From contig NZ_BSNY01000055.1 in the NCBI RefSeq assembly GCF_030160235.1, forward strand, positions 124,001-188,000: 64,000 bases of DNA. The letters are read 5' to 3'. The stretch comes from Mesorhizobium huakuii (lineage in GTDB: Bacteria > Pseudomonadota > Alphaproteobacteria > Rhizobiales > Rhizobiaceae). Position 1 is the stretch's first letter, and each line of letters starts with the position of its first letter. Of this stretch, positions 52,171-59,647 are shown in pieces. Below the pieces are notes generated by a model that saw only the letters and a list, made by a program, of their open reading frames with translations, searched no databases and was not told the origin of the DNA. The position numbers and the translations under genes are program-made.

Positions 52171-52319
52171 AAAAAAAGACCGCCGTGGTGGAGGGGGAAC
52201 CACGGCGGCCTCATACTCGAAACGATGCGGCAGCCCGGAGAGGGGGGATAGGCTGCCGCAGTTGTCCGGGATAGGCGGGGGACGGGCCTTGCTCCGGACT
52301 TCGGCGAAAACTGCCGATG
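52171..52319 (-). ncRNA. Candidate trans-acting sRNA with three C-rich-loop hairpins (alpha-r7-like)
   Basis: Read on the minus strand: promoter CTTGAA (52354-52349), 17 bp, CCAAAT (52331-52326), predicted start near 52319. Hairpin 1 is CCGGAC/GTCCGG (52264-52299), hairpin 2 TGCGGCAGCC/GGCTGCCGCA (52226-52260). The terminator hairpin is CCGCCGTGGT/ACCACGGCGG (52180-52208), followed by TC and seven U (52177-52171). The loops contain CCCGTCCCCCGCC, CCCCCCTCTCC and TCCCCCTCC, which are complementary to purine-rich Shine-Dalgarno sequences. From memory, the rhizobial alpha-r7 (Smr7C) sRNA is about 150 nt and next to polA. The length, location and three-hairpin plan here agree. Confidence 0.75.
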
Positions 52320-52361
52320 ACGTGTATTTGGGTCTCTGAACGTGGCGATTCAAGGGCACCA

Positions 52362-52381
52362 ACGTTACACTTTTGTAACGT
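52362..52381. promoter_or_regulatory. Perfect dyad between the sRNA promoter and polA
   Basis: ACGTTACA-CTTT-TGTAACGT, arms of 8 bp. It lies 8 bp upstream of the sRNA -35 box and about 110 bp before the polA start, so a regulator bound here could act on either divergent transcript. The outer bases GGGCAC and GTGCCC extend the dyad imperfectly. Confidence 0.5.
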
Positions 52382-52491
52382 GCCCGTGATTGGGCCTGCA
52401 TACCCGTGATCTGTCAGGGTGTTGACGGAACCGATATCCGGCGATGTCTTTGGCATGGACCAAGCCATCGCGCCGCGCTATCCCTGCCGGC

Positions 52492-55455
52492 ATGAAAAAA
52501 GGCGATCATCTCTTCCTCATCGACGGCTCTGGCTACATCTTCCGGGCCTATCACGCACTGCCGCCGCTGACGCGCAAGTCCGACGGCCTGCCGGTCGGTG
52601 CCGTTTCCGGTTTCTGCAACATGCTGTGGAAGCTGATGCAGGATGCCCGCAACACCGATGTAGGCATTGTGCCGACGCATTTCGCGGTCATCTTCGACTA
52701 TTCCTCGAAAACCTTCCGCAACGAGCTCTACCCCGAATACAAGGCCAACCGTTCGGCGCCGCCGGAAGACCTGATCCCGCAATTCGGCCTGATCCGCCAG
52801 GCGACCAAGGCCTTCAACCTGCCTTGCATCGAGATGGAAGGCTTCGAGGCCGACGATCTCATCGCCACCTATTGCCGGTTGGCCCGCGAAGCGGGCGGCG
52901 ACACCACCATCATCTCCTCCGACAAGGATTTGATGCAGCTGGTCGGCGATACGGTCGGCATGTACGACCCGATGAAGGATCGCCAGATCGGCATTCCCGA
53001 GGTCATCGAAAAATGGGGCGTTCCGCCGGAAAAGATGGTCGATCTGCAGGCGCTGACCGGCGATTCCGTCGACAATGTGCCCGGCGTGCCCGGCATCGGT
53101 CCCAAGACGGCGGCGCAGCTGCTGGAGCAGTTCGGCGACCTCGACGGGCTGCTGGCGCGCGCCGGCGAAATCAAGCAGGACAAGAGGCGCGAATCGATCA
53201 TCGCCAACACCGACAAGGCGCTGATCTCGCGCCAGCTGGTGACGCTGAAGAACGACGTGCCGGTGGCCGAGGGGCTGGACGACTTCGTCCTGCACGCGCC
53301 CGACGGGCCGAAGCTGATCGGCTTCTTGAAGACCATGGAATTCACCTCGCTGACCCGCCGCGTGGCGGAAGCGACCAGCACCGAGGCCGGCGACGTCCAG
53401 GCCGTCGCGGTGACCGTCGAGCGCGCCGACCACGCACACGGCCCCGATGTCGGCGCCGGAGCGCCGGTTGCGGCCCGCAGCAGCGCAGAGACTGGCCAGG
53501 CCAATGGCGAGGCAACCACCGCACCGACGACGGACAAGGCCAGGCAAGGCGATACCCCTTCCCTGCTCTCAGCCATGCGGCTGGAGCGCGCGGCAACCGG
53601 CAAGATCGACACGGCGGCCTATCTCTGCATTCGCGATATCGCGACCTTGAAAGCCTGGGTCGCCGAGGCGCGGGAGGCTGGCGTCACCGCCTTCGACGTC
53701 AGGGCGACATCAACCGATCCGATGCAGGCCGAACTGATCGGCCTGGCGATAGCCACGGCACCCGGCCGCGCCGCCTACATTCCCTTCGCCCACAAGAGCG
53801 GCAATGGCGACCTGCTCGGCGGCGGCGCGCTCGAAAACCAGATACCTCTGCGCGAGGCACTGGCGGTGTTGAAACCACTGCTCGAGGACAGATCGGTCCT
53901 CAAGATCGCGCAGAACCTGAAATACGATCTGGTCATCATGAGCCGCTATGGCATCGATGTCGCGCCGTTCGACGACACCATGCTGATCTCCTACGTGCTC
54001 GATGCCGGTACCCCGCACGGTCACGGCATGGATGCGTTGGCCGAGAAATGGCTTGGCCACACCCCGCTCCTGCTCAAGGACGTGACCGGCTCCGGCAAGA
54101 ACTCGGTCGGTTTCGACCAGGTCGACATCGACAAGGCGACGGCGCACGCCGCCGAGGATGCCGATGTGACGCTCCGGCTCTGGCTGGTGCTGAAGCCCCG
54201 GCTTGCCGCCAAGGGCCTGGTCTCGGTCTACGAGCGGCTGGAACGGCCGCTGGTGCCGGTGCTGGCACGCATGGAACAGCGCGGCATTTCGGTCGACCGG
54301 CAGATCCTGTCCAGGCTGTCAGGCGAACTGGCGCAAGGTGCCGCCCGGCTGGAAGAGGAAATCTACCAGCTCATCGGCGAGCGCATCAACATCGGCTCGC
54401 CCAAGCAGCTCGGCGATATATTATTTGGCCGCATGGGCCTGCCCGGCGGCTCGAAGACCAAGACCGGCCAATGGTCGACCTCGGCGCAGTTGCTGGAAGA
54501 CCTCGCCGCCGAAGGCCACGAACTGCCGCGCAAGATCGTCGACTGGCGCCAGCTGACCAAGCTTAAATCGACCTATACCGATGCGCTGCCCGGCTTCATC
54601 CATCCGGACACCAAACGCGTCCACACCTCCTATGCGTTGGCCGCGACCACCACGGGCCGGCTGTCGTCCTCCGATCCCAACCTGCAGAACATTCCCGTGC
54701 GCACCGCCGAAGGCCGCAAGATCAGGACCGCCTTCATCGCCGACAAGGGCAACCGGCTGGTCTCGGCCGACTACAGCCAGATCGAACTGCGCGTGCTCGC
54801 CCATGTCGCCGAGATCCCGCAACTGCGGCAGGCTTTCGCCGACGGCGCCGACATCCACGCCATCACCGCGTCGGAAATGTTCAACGTGCCCGTCGAAGGC
54901 ATGCCTTCCGAGATCCGCCGCCGCGCCAAGGCGATCAATTTCGGCATCATCTACGGCATTTCGGCCTTCGGCCTCGCCAACCAGCTGTCGATCCCGCGCG
55001 AGGAAGCCAGCAACTACATCAAGAAATATTTCGAGCGCTTCCCCGGCATCCGCGACTATATCGAGGAGACCAAGGCCTATGCCCGCGAGCACGGCTTTGT
55101 CGAAACCATCTTCGGCCGCCGCATCCACTACCCGGATATCCGCTCCTCGAACCCATCGCTGCGCGCGTTCAACGAGCGCGCCTCGATCAACGCCCGCCTG
55201 CAAGGCACCGCCGCCGACATCATCCGCCGCGCCATGGTTCGCATGGAGGAAGCGCTGGACAAGGCCAAGCTGTCGGCCCGCATGCTCCTACAGGTGCACG
55301 ACGAACTGATCTTCGAAACGGTCGAGGCCGAAGTCGAGGCGACGATCCCGGTCGTGCGCCATGTCATGGAGAACGCGGCGATGCCGGCTGTATCGATGTC
55401 GGTGCCGCTCCATGTAGACGCGCGAGCCGCGAACAACTGGGACGAGGCGCACTAG
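52492..55455 (+). CDS. polA: DNA polymerase I with degenerate proofreading site
   Basis: Fills gaps and removes primers in replication and repair; 987 residues. The 5'-3' exonuclease spans about 1-290 (LFLIDGSGYIFRAYHA, GDSVDNVPGVPGIGPKTAAQLL). A low-complexity linker (about 300-375) follows, then the 3'-5' exonuclease (about 380-580). The polymerase has motif A SADYSQIELR, motif B RRRAKAINFGIIYG and motif C LLQVHDELIFE, all intact. In the proofreading site the usual D-x-E reads D402-V-R404, and the usual Y-A-A-E-D reads H552-A-A-E-D556. I chose ATG 52492 (MKKGDHLF) as in rhizobial PolA. The family B repeat begins at its stop codon. Confidence 0.95.
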   Translation: MKKGDHLFLIDGSGYIFRAYHALPPLTRKSDGLPVGAVSGFCNMLWKLMQDARNTDVGIVPTHFAVIFDYSSKTFRNELYPEYKANRSAPPEDLIPQFGLIRQATKAFNLPCIEMEGFEADDLIATYCRLAREAGGDTTIISSDKDLMQLVGDTVGMYDPMKDRQIGIPEVIEKWGVPPEKMVDLQALTGDSVDNVPGVPGIGPKTAAQLLEQFGDLDGLLARAGEIKQDKRRESIIANTDKALISRQLVTLKNDVPVAEGLDDFVLHAPDGPKLIGFLKTMEFTSLTRRVAEATSTEAGDVQAVAVTVERADHAHGPDVGAGAPVAARSSAETGQANGEATTAPTTDKARQGDTPSLLSAMRLERAATGKIDTAAYLCIRDIATLKAWVAEAREAGVTAFDVRATSTDPMQAELIGLAIATAPGRAAYIPFAHKSGNGDLLGGGALENQIPLREALAVLKPLLEDRSVLKIAQNLKYDLVIMSRYGIDVAPFDDTMLISYVLDAGTPHGHGMDALAEKWLGHTPLLLKDVTGSGKNSVGFDQVDIDKATAHAAEDADVTLRLWLVLKPRLAAKGLVSVYERLERPLVPVLARMEQRGISVDRQILSRLSGELAQGAARLEEEIYQLIGERINIGSPKQLGDILFGRMGLPGGSKTKTGQWSTSAQLLEDLAAEGHELPRKIVDWRQLTKLKSTYTDALPGFIHPDTKRVHTSYALAATTTGRLSSSDPNLQNIPVRTAEGRKIRTAFIADKGNRLVSADYSQIELRVLAHVAEIPQLRQAFADGADIHAITASEMFNVPVEGMPSEIRRRAKAINFGIIYGISAFGLANQLSIPREEASNYIKKYFERFPGIRDYIEETKAYAREHGFVETIFGRRIHYPDIRSSNPSLRAFNERASINARLQGTAADIIRRAMVRMEEALDKAKLSARMLLQVHDELIFETVEAEVEATIPVVRHVMENAAMPAVSMSVPLHVDARAANNWDEAH

Positions 55456-55555
55456 AGCAGTTCCAGGAAAAGTGTGAGCGGTTTTCCGTCTGGAATTGCG
55501 TCAAAACAGAGAGTTAGAGCGGTTCGCCGTTTCATGAAACGGTGAAACGCTCTAG
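55453..55555. repeat. Two-hairpin intergenic repeat, family B, copy 2
   Basis: A 103-bp near-identical copy of the element at 24926, with the same CTAGAGC...GCTCTAG ends and the same order of hairpins. The polA stop codon TAG is the TAG of the element's left end. The differences from copy 1 are AATTCC to GTTCC-type changes in the first arm, scattered substitutions, and one base missing in the second loop (TTTCATGAAA against TTTCCATGAAA). Confidence 0.9.
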
Positions 55556-55589
55556 CGCCAACGCTTCGTCATCCTGCGAAGAGAAGACC

Positions 55590-55994
55590 TTAAGCGGCCT
55601 CAGCCCGACACTTCGCGCACGTCCCGCGAAACTCGATCACCGCCTTCTTGGCGGCGAAGCCTGTCGAATGGACCCATTCGTTCAGCCGGTGGTCGACGTC
55701 GTGGTCCGACATCTCGGTCACCTGCCCGCACGTGTCGCAGATGGCGAAGGCGGTCATCGAATGGCTGTGATCATGCGGCTCGGCGCAGGCAACGAAGGAG
55801 TTGATGCTTTCCAGCCGGTGCACGAAGCCGGACTTCACCAGCGTGTCGAGCGCGCGATAGACCTGCAGCGGCGCGCGGAAGCCGCGTTCGCGCAGCTGAT
55901 CGAGCAAGGTATAGGCGCTGAGCGGTCCGCTGGCGGTCTCGAGCTTCTCGAGCACGCACAACTGGTTTTTCGTCAGCACATCCCTTGCCGCCAT
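55590..55994 (-). CDS. zur: Fur-family regulator, probably zinc uptake regulator Zur
   Basis: A 134-residue metalloregulator. The N-terminal winged helix has LTKNQLCVLEKLETASGPLSAYTLLDQLRERGFRAPLQVYRAL. The dimerisation domain has AICDTCGQVTEM and a second cysteine pair in RGTCAKCRAEA, forming a structural zinc site. HDHSHSMTAFAICDTC carries the regulatory His residues. The sequence is closer to Zur than to Fur, Mur or Irr. ATG 55994 is preferred; the frame reads back to 56060. No znuABC genes are in the window. It converges with polA across the repeat. Confidence 0.86.
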   Translation of the reverse strand: MAARDVLTKNQLCVLEKLETASGPLSAYTLLDQLRERGFRAPLQVYRALDTLVKSGFVHRLESINSFVACAEPHDHSHSMTAFAICDTCGQVTEMSDHDVDHRLNEWVHSTGFAAKKAVIEFRGTCAKCRAEAA

Positions 55995-56239
55995 GGTCCG
56001 GTTCCAACTTGTCCTGCGCCATCTCCAGGCGGTTTGCCCGTGCAAACCGCCTGATCCCATTCAGATAGCGACGAACCGTCGTCTTTGCTACTCTTCTGTT
56101 GTTGCCCCGGGCCGGTCGATAACGTGCCGGCGCATTTGATGACGGCAGGCTAGATGGCGCGGCGACATTCAAAATACTGACAAAATCCTCGACGAGGGTG
56201 GTTTCGCTTGGGAAATTCGATCGGGCTTGGGGAAGCGAT

Positions 56240-58441
56240 ATGATCAAATTGACACGCCGGACGCTGCTTGTCGGCACGTCCGTGCTGATGGCGGCCGGTA
56301 CGCTCTCGTTCCGGGCGCTGGCGGCATCGCGCACCTATCATGCGCTGCTGGTCGCCTGCACTGAATATCCTGCCCTGCCGCAAAGGAACTGGCTGATCGG
56401 CCCGAAGAACGATGCCGGCCTGGTGCACGAGTATCTGCTGAAGAACGTGCCCGACCCGGTGCGCTTCGCGCCCGAAAACGTCACGCTGCTCGCCAAGGAC
56501 GTGCCCGGCGCCCAGGGCTTACCGACCCATGCGGCGATCAAGGCGGCGCTCGCCGACCTTGCCGCCAAGGTTCAGCGCGACGATTTCGTCTATCTGCATC
56601 TGTCCGGCCACGGCGCCCAGCAGCCCGAAAGGGTCAAGGGCGACGAGACCGACGGGCTCGACGAGATCTTCCTGCCCGTCGACATCGAGAAGTGGATCAA
56701 TCGCGACGCCGGCGTGCCGAACGCGCTGGTCGACAATGAGATCGGCGATGCGCTCGACGCCATCCGCAACAAAGGCGCCTTCGTCTGGGCTGTCTTCGAC
56801 TGCTGCCATTCCGGCACCGCGACGCGCGCCGTCGAGGTCGATGACGAGCTGGAACGGAAGGTCGAATTCGCCGATCTGGTCGGCGGCGACGAGGCTGCAA
56901 AAGCGGCGGCCGTCAAGGCCTACGAGGACACTGTCGCAGGCGCCTCGCGCGGCCTCGACGAGAATGGCGCGCGCAAGCCCGCCTTCAACCTGACGCCAAC
57001 CGGTGGCGAGCCGATCACCAAGGGCAAGCTGGTCGCCTTCTATGCCGCACAAACGGTGGAGACGACGCCGGAGATGCAGCTGCCCAAGGGCACGGCGGAT
57101 GCGCCGCGCTTCGGCCTGTTCACCTTCACCATCCTGTCGAAGCTCGCCGAAAACCCCAATGTCACCTATCGCCAGCTCGGCCAGGCCGTGCTGCAGCAAT
57201 ATTCGGCCGACAGCCGCACCCGGCCGACGCCGCTGTTCGAGGGCGAACTCGACGCGCGCGTCTTCGGCACCGACAAGACCGACGCCGTCATGCAGTGGCC
57301 CATCGTCGTCAAGGACGGTGAGGCGACGATCGGCGCCGGCCTGCTGCATCGCCTTACGCCCGGCAGCAAGCTTGCCATCCTGCCGTCAGCGCTGTCGTCG
57401 CTGTCCGACGCGGTCGGCTATCTCGAAGTGCAGTCGGCCAAGAACCTGGAAAGCCGCGTCAAGCCGGTCGAGTTCGAGAAGAAGCCGGCACTGAAGCTCG
57501 CCGACATCCCCGCCAACGCCTATGCGCGGGTGGCGGAGATCGCCGTCGACTACAGGCTCACTGTGGCGCGGCCGGCCGCGACCAAGGGGCTGGAGAAAGA
57601 AGCCGAGCTCGTCAATTCGGTTCTCGATGAGCTGGCGGCAGCCAAGGAAACCGGCTTCAACATCGAGCTGGTCGACCCGGGCAAGAGCGCCGAGCTGCGC
57701 TTCGCGGTGATGCGCGAGAATGCCATTGCCGGCGCCGCCGGGGACGCGTCAGACAAGCCGGCGCTGTGGTTCCTGCCGGCGTCGGGCGACGTGACCTTGA
57801 AGGACGGCAGCAAGCCGCCGCTGATCATCATCCATCCGGATGACCGCCAGAAGCTGGTCGACGCCACGGGCAGGAATTTGCGCACCATCTTCCGCGCCAC
57901 CGGCCTGTCGCGGTTGGCGGCGGCCTCCGACTACAAGCCCGAGGATGTCGACGTCCAGTTCCAGATCAAGCGCCGCGACACCGACGGCCTCGAGCCCTTG
58001 CAGGCCTCCGCGGTGCCACGCGTCTCGCCGGGCGACGAAGTGCATGTGCTGGCCAAGAACAGCTCGGACCAGCTGGTCGACATCAACGTGCTCTATGTCG
58101 GCAGCGACTATTCGATCACCCACATCGTCGCCGAACGCCTGGCACCGCAGGCCACGCTGCAGGAAGGGCTGCTTGCCTTCACCGACACCAGCTTCGGCAT
58201 GGAGCGGATGATCGCGGTACTGACCGAAGCGCCGCCGGAAAGCGAGAAGGAAGATCTGAGCTTCCTGGCGCAGGACGGCGTCGCGGCGATGACGCGCGGC
58301 CTCGGTCCCGCCAGCTTCTCCGACATGCTCGCCGATATCGGCATGGCGCCGCCGACCCGTTCGGTGATGCGGCTTGCCGACAAAAGTGGCCCGAAGGGGG
58401 CGGTGATGATCTTTCCGATGGAGACCGTGCCACGCGCCTGA
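56240..58441 (+). CDS. Tat-exported caspase-like (C14) protease with C-terminal DUF4384-like domain
   Basis: A 733-residue predicted cysteine protease. The N-terminus KLTRRTLLVGTSVLMAAG fits a twin-arginine signal, so the protein would be exported folded. The C14 domain spans about 30-340, with catalytic His H124 in LHLSGHGAQQ and Cys C189 in FDCCHSG, a metacaspase-type dyad. DETDGLDEIFLPVD is the usual acidic loop. The middle part (about 350-600) is unassigned. PRVSPGDEVHVLAKNSSDQLVDINVLYV (about 590-680) resembles a DUF4384 stress-binding module. I chose ATG 56240 because it places the RR motif correctly. It is first in a five-gene unit, with 119 bp to the next gene. Substrate and role are unknown. 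Confidence 0.85.
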   Translation: MIKLTRRTLLVGTSVLMAAGTLSFRALAASRTYHALLVACTEYPALPQRNWLIGPKNDAGLVHEYLLKNVPDPVRFAPENVTLLAKDVPGAQGLPTHAAIKAALADLAAKVQRDDFVYLHLSGHGAQQPERVKGDETDGLDEIFLPVDIEKWINRDAGVPNALVDNEIGDALDAIRNKGAFVWAVFDCCHSGTATRAVEVDDELERKVEFADLVGGDEAAKAAAVKAYEDTVAGASRGLDENGARKPAFNLTPTGGEPITKGKLVAFYAAQTVETTPEMQLPKGTADAPRFGLFTFTILSKLAENPNVTYRQLGQAVLQQYSADSRTRPTPLFEGELDARVFGTDKTDAVMQWPIVVKDGEATIGAGLLHRLTPGSKLAILPSALSSLSDAVGYLEVQSAKNLESRVKPVEFEKKPALKLADIPANAYARVAEIAVDYRLTVARPAATKGLEKEAELVNSVLDELAAAKETGFNIELVDPGKSAELRFAVMRENAIAGAAGDASDKPALWFLPASGDVTLKDGSKPPLIIIHPDDRQKLVDATGRNLRTIFRATGLSRLAAASDYKPEDVDVQFQIKRRDTDGLEPLQASAVPRVSPGDEVHVLAKNSSDQLVDINVLYVGSDYSITHIVAERLAPQATLQEGLLAFTDTSFGMERMIAVLTEAPPESEKEDLSFLAQDGVAAMTRGLGPASFSDMLADIGMAPPTRSVMRLADKSGPKGAVMIFPMETVPRA

Positions 58442-58560
58442 GCTCCGGACCACGGCCACACGGCCTCGTACAGCCGGCTCTTGCGCGATTGGCGCGATAT
58501 GAGAACATCCCCCAGCCGCAGCCAAGGGCTCGGCGGCTGACGAAGCAGATAGGATCGATT

Positions 58561-58941
58561 GTGAAGAAGTCTTTTTTCTCCTGGCGCGCAACGGTTGCCG
58601 GACTTGCCGGCGGCCTGTTTCTGGTCGCCAATGCGTCTGCGCAGGACACATGCGGCCTTTGCGCCAAGCAGGTGGTTCTCAATTCGGAACTGGCAACGTG
58701 CTTCCTCGATCAGTACGACCAGTTCGCCAAGACCAGCAGTGACGCGGTGGTGGTCGATCTCTCGAGCTGCGCCTCGCGCGGCGTGGTCGAAGCCTTGCCC
58801 TCGCCGAACAAGGCCCCGGCCGAGCCGGACATGCAGTTCATAGTCTCGCGCCCGCAACTGGCATGCCTGAAGAAGCAGCTTGAAGCGCCGGGCGTGGTGC
58901 TTGATCCCTCCGCCACCATCGAACTGGATAGCTGCAAATGA
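58561..58941 (+). CDS. Small secreted six-cysteine protein
   Basis: A 126-residue protein I do not recognise. GTG start at 58561 with AGGA 7 bases upstream; signal peptide VKKSFFSWRATVAGLAGGLFLVANASAQ. The mature part has six cysteines (CGLC, ATC, SSC, LAC, DSC near the end), suggesting disulfide bonds in the periplasm. A CGLC pair right after cleavage recalls thiol-disulfide sites, but no thioredoxin fold is evident. Its stop overlaps the next ATG (ATGA). It may assist one of the neighbouring exported caspase-like proteins; this is inference. Confidence 0.68.
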   Translation: MKKSFFSWRATVAGLAGGLFLVANASAQDTCGLCAKQVVLNSELATCFLDQYDQFAKTSSDAVVVDLSSCASRGVVEALPSPNKAPAEPDMQFIVSRPQLACLKKQLEAPGVVLDPSATIELDSCK

Positions 58942-59645
58942 AGAAGCCGGGGGGCACGACAAAGCAGACACCGGTGGCCGCGCCCGCAAAGGCGCCGGCG
59001 GCGAAGGAGACGCTGCCGGAAACCACCGAAGGTTTTCCCTGGCCGAGTAGCCATGAGATCAAGAAGGAGAGCAATCCCTTCACCGATCGCGACTGGCGCA
59101 TGCTGGTCTATGCCTGGTCGGGCTTGCTGGTGCGTTTCGCCATCATCTTCACCCTGGCATTCTCGATCTACCAGTTCCTGGCCAACCAGGAACAGAAGCG
59201 CGTCGAGCAGACCATGTCCCTGGTCGAGCTCTGGGAAACCAAGGACTACCAGCAGGCACAACGGGCGTTGAAAGATCGTCTTGCCGCCCTTAACGCCAAA
59301 TACGACAATCTGCTCAGCGCCAACCCCTCGCCGACCGAGGAACAGGTGTTCCGCCAGCGCATCGGCATCGAGGCGATGAGCGCTTCGGGCGGCGACATGC
59401 CGCTCGCCGACTTCAATGAGAATTTCGACCGCATCGTCTATTTCCTCAACCGGCTGTCCTTCTGCGTCGATGGCGACCTCTGCTCGCGCAAGGTGACCGA
59501 TGCCTATTTCCGCGACTACGCCGTCTCGTTCTGGAGCTATTTCGCCGGCTATGTCGACAAGCAGCGCAAGGCGGGTTCGCCGACTTTTGCCACGGCGATC
59601 GAGGCCTATGTTCGCAACGGACAACCAGCGGCCGAAGTCAAATAG
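58938..59645 (+). CDS. Single-span membrane protein of the caspase cluster
   Basis: A 235-residue protein. The N-terminus (1-50) is Pro/Ala/Lys-rich and cytoplasmic. One membrane helix (about 57-80, YAWSGLLVRFAIIFTLAFSIYQF) is followed by a helical domain (EQKRVEQTMSLVELWETKDYQQAQRALKDRL, FDRIVYFLNRLSFC, YFRDYAVSFWSYFAGYVDK). The helical part resembles DUF4760-type domains, but I hold this loosely. It overlaps the preceding gene by 4 bp, and the WD40-caspase begins 2 bp after its stop, so stoichiometric expression is likely. It could anchor the exported components. Function unknown. Confidence 0.7.
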   Translation: MKKPGGTTKQTPVAAPAKAPAAKETLPETTEGFPWPSSHEIKKESNPFTDRDWRMLVYAWSGLLVRFAIIFTLAFSIYQFLANQEQKRVEQTMSLVELWETKDYQQAQRALKDRLAALNAKYDNLLSANPSPTEEQVFRQRIGIEAMSASGGDMPLADFNENFDRIVYFLNRLSFCVDGDLCSRKVTDAYFRDYAVSFWSYFAGYVDKQRKAGSPTFATAIEAYVRNGQPAAEVK

Positions 59646-59647
59646 CG

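Noticed and set aside
52419-54566. 715-codon frame overlapping polA on the same strand
   Set aside because: Out-of-frame reading of the polA gene; the PolA frame has all family motifs.
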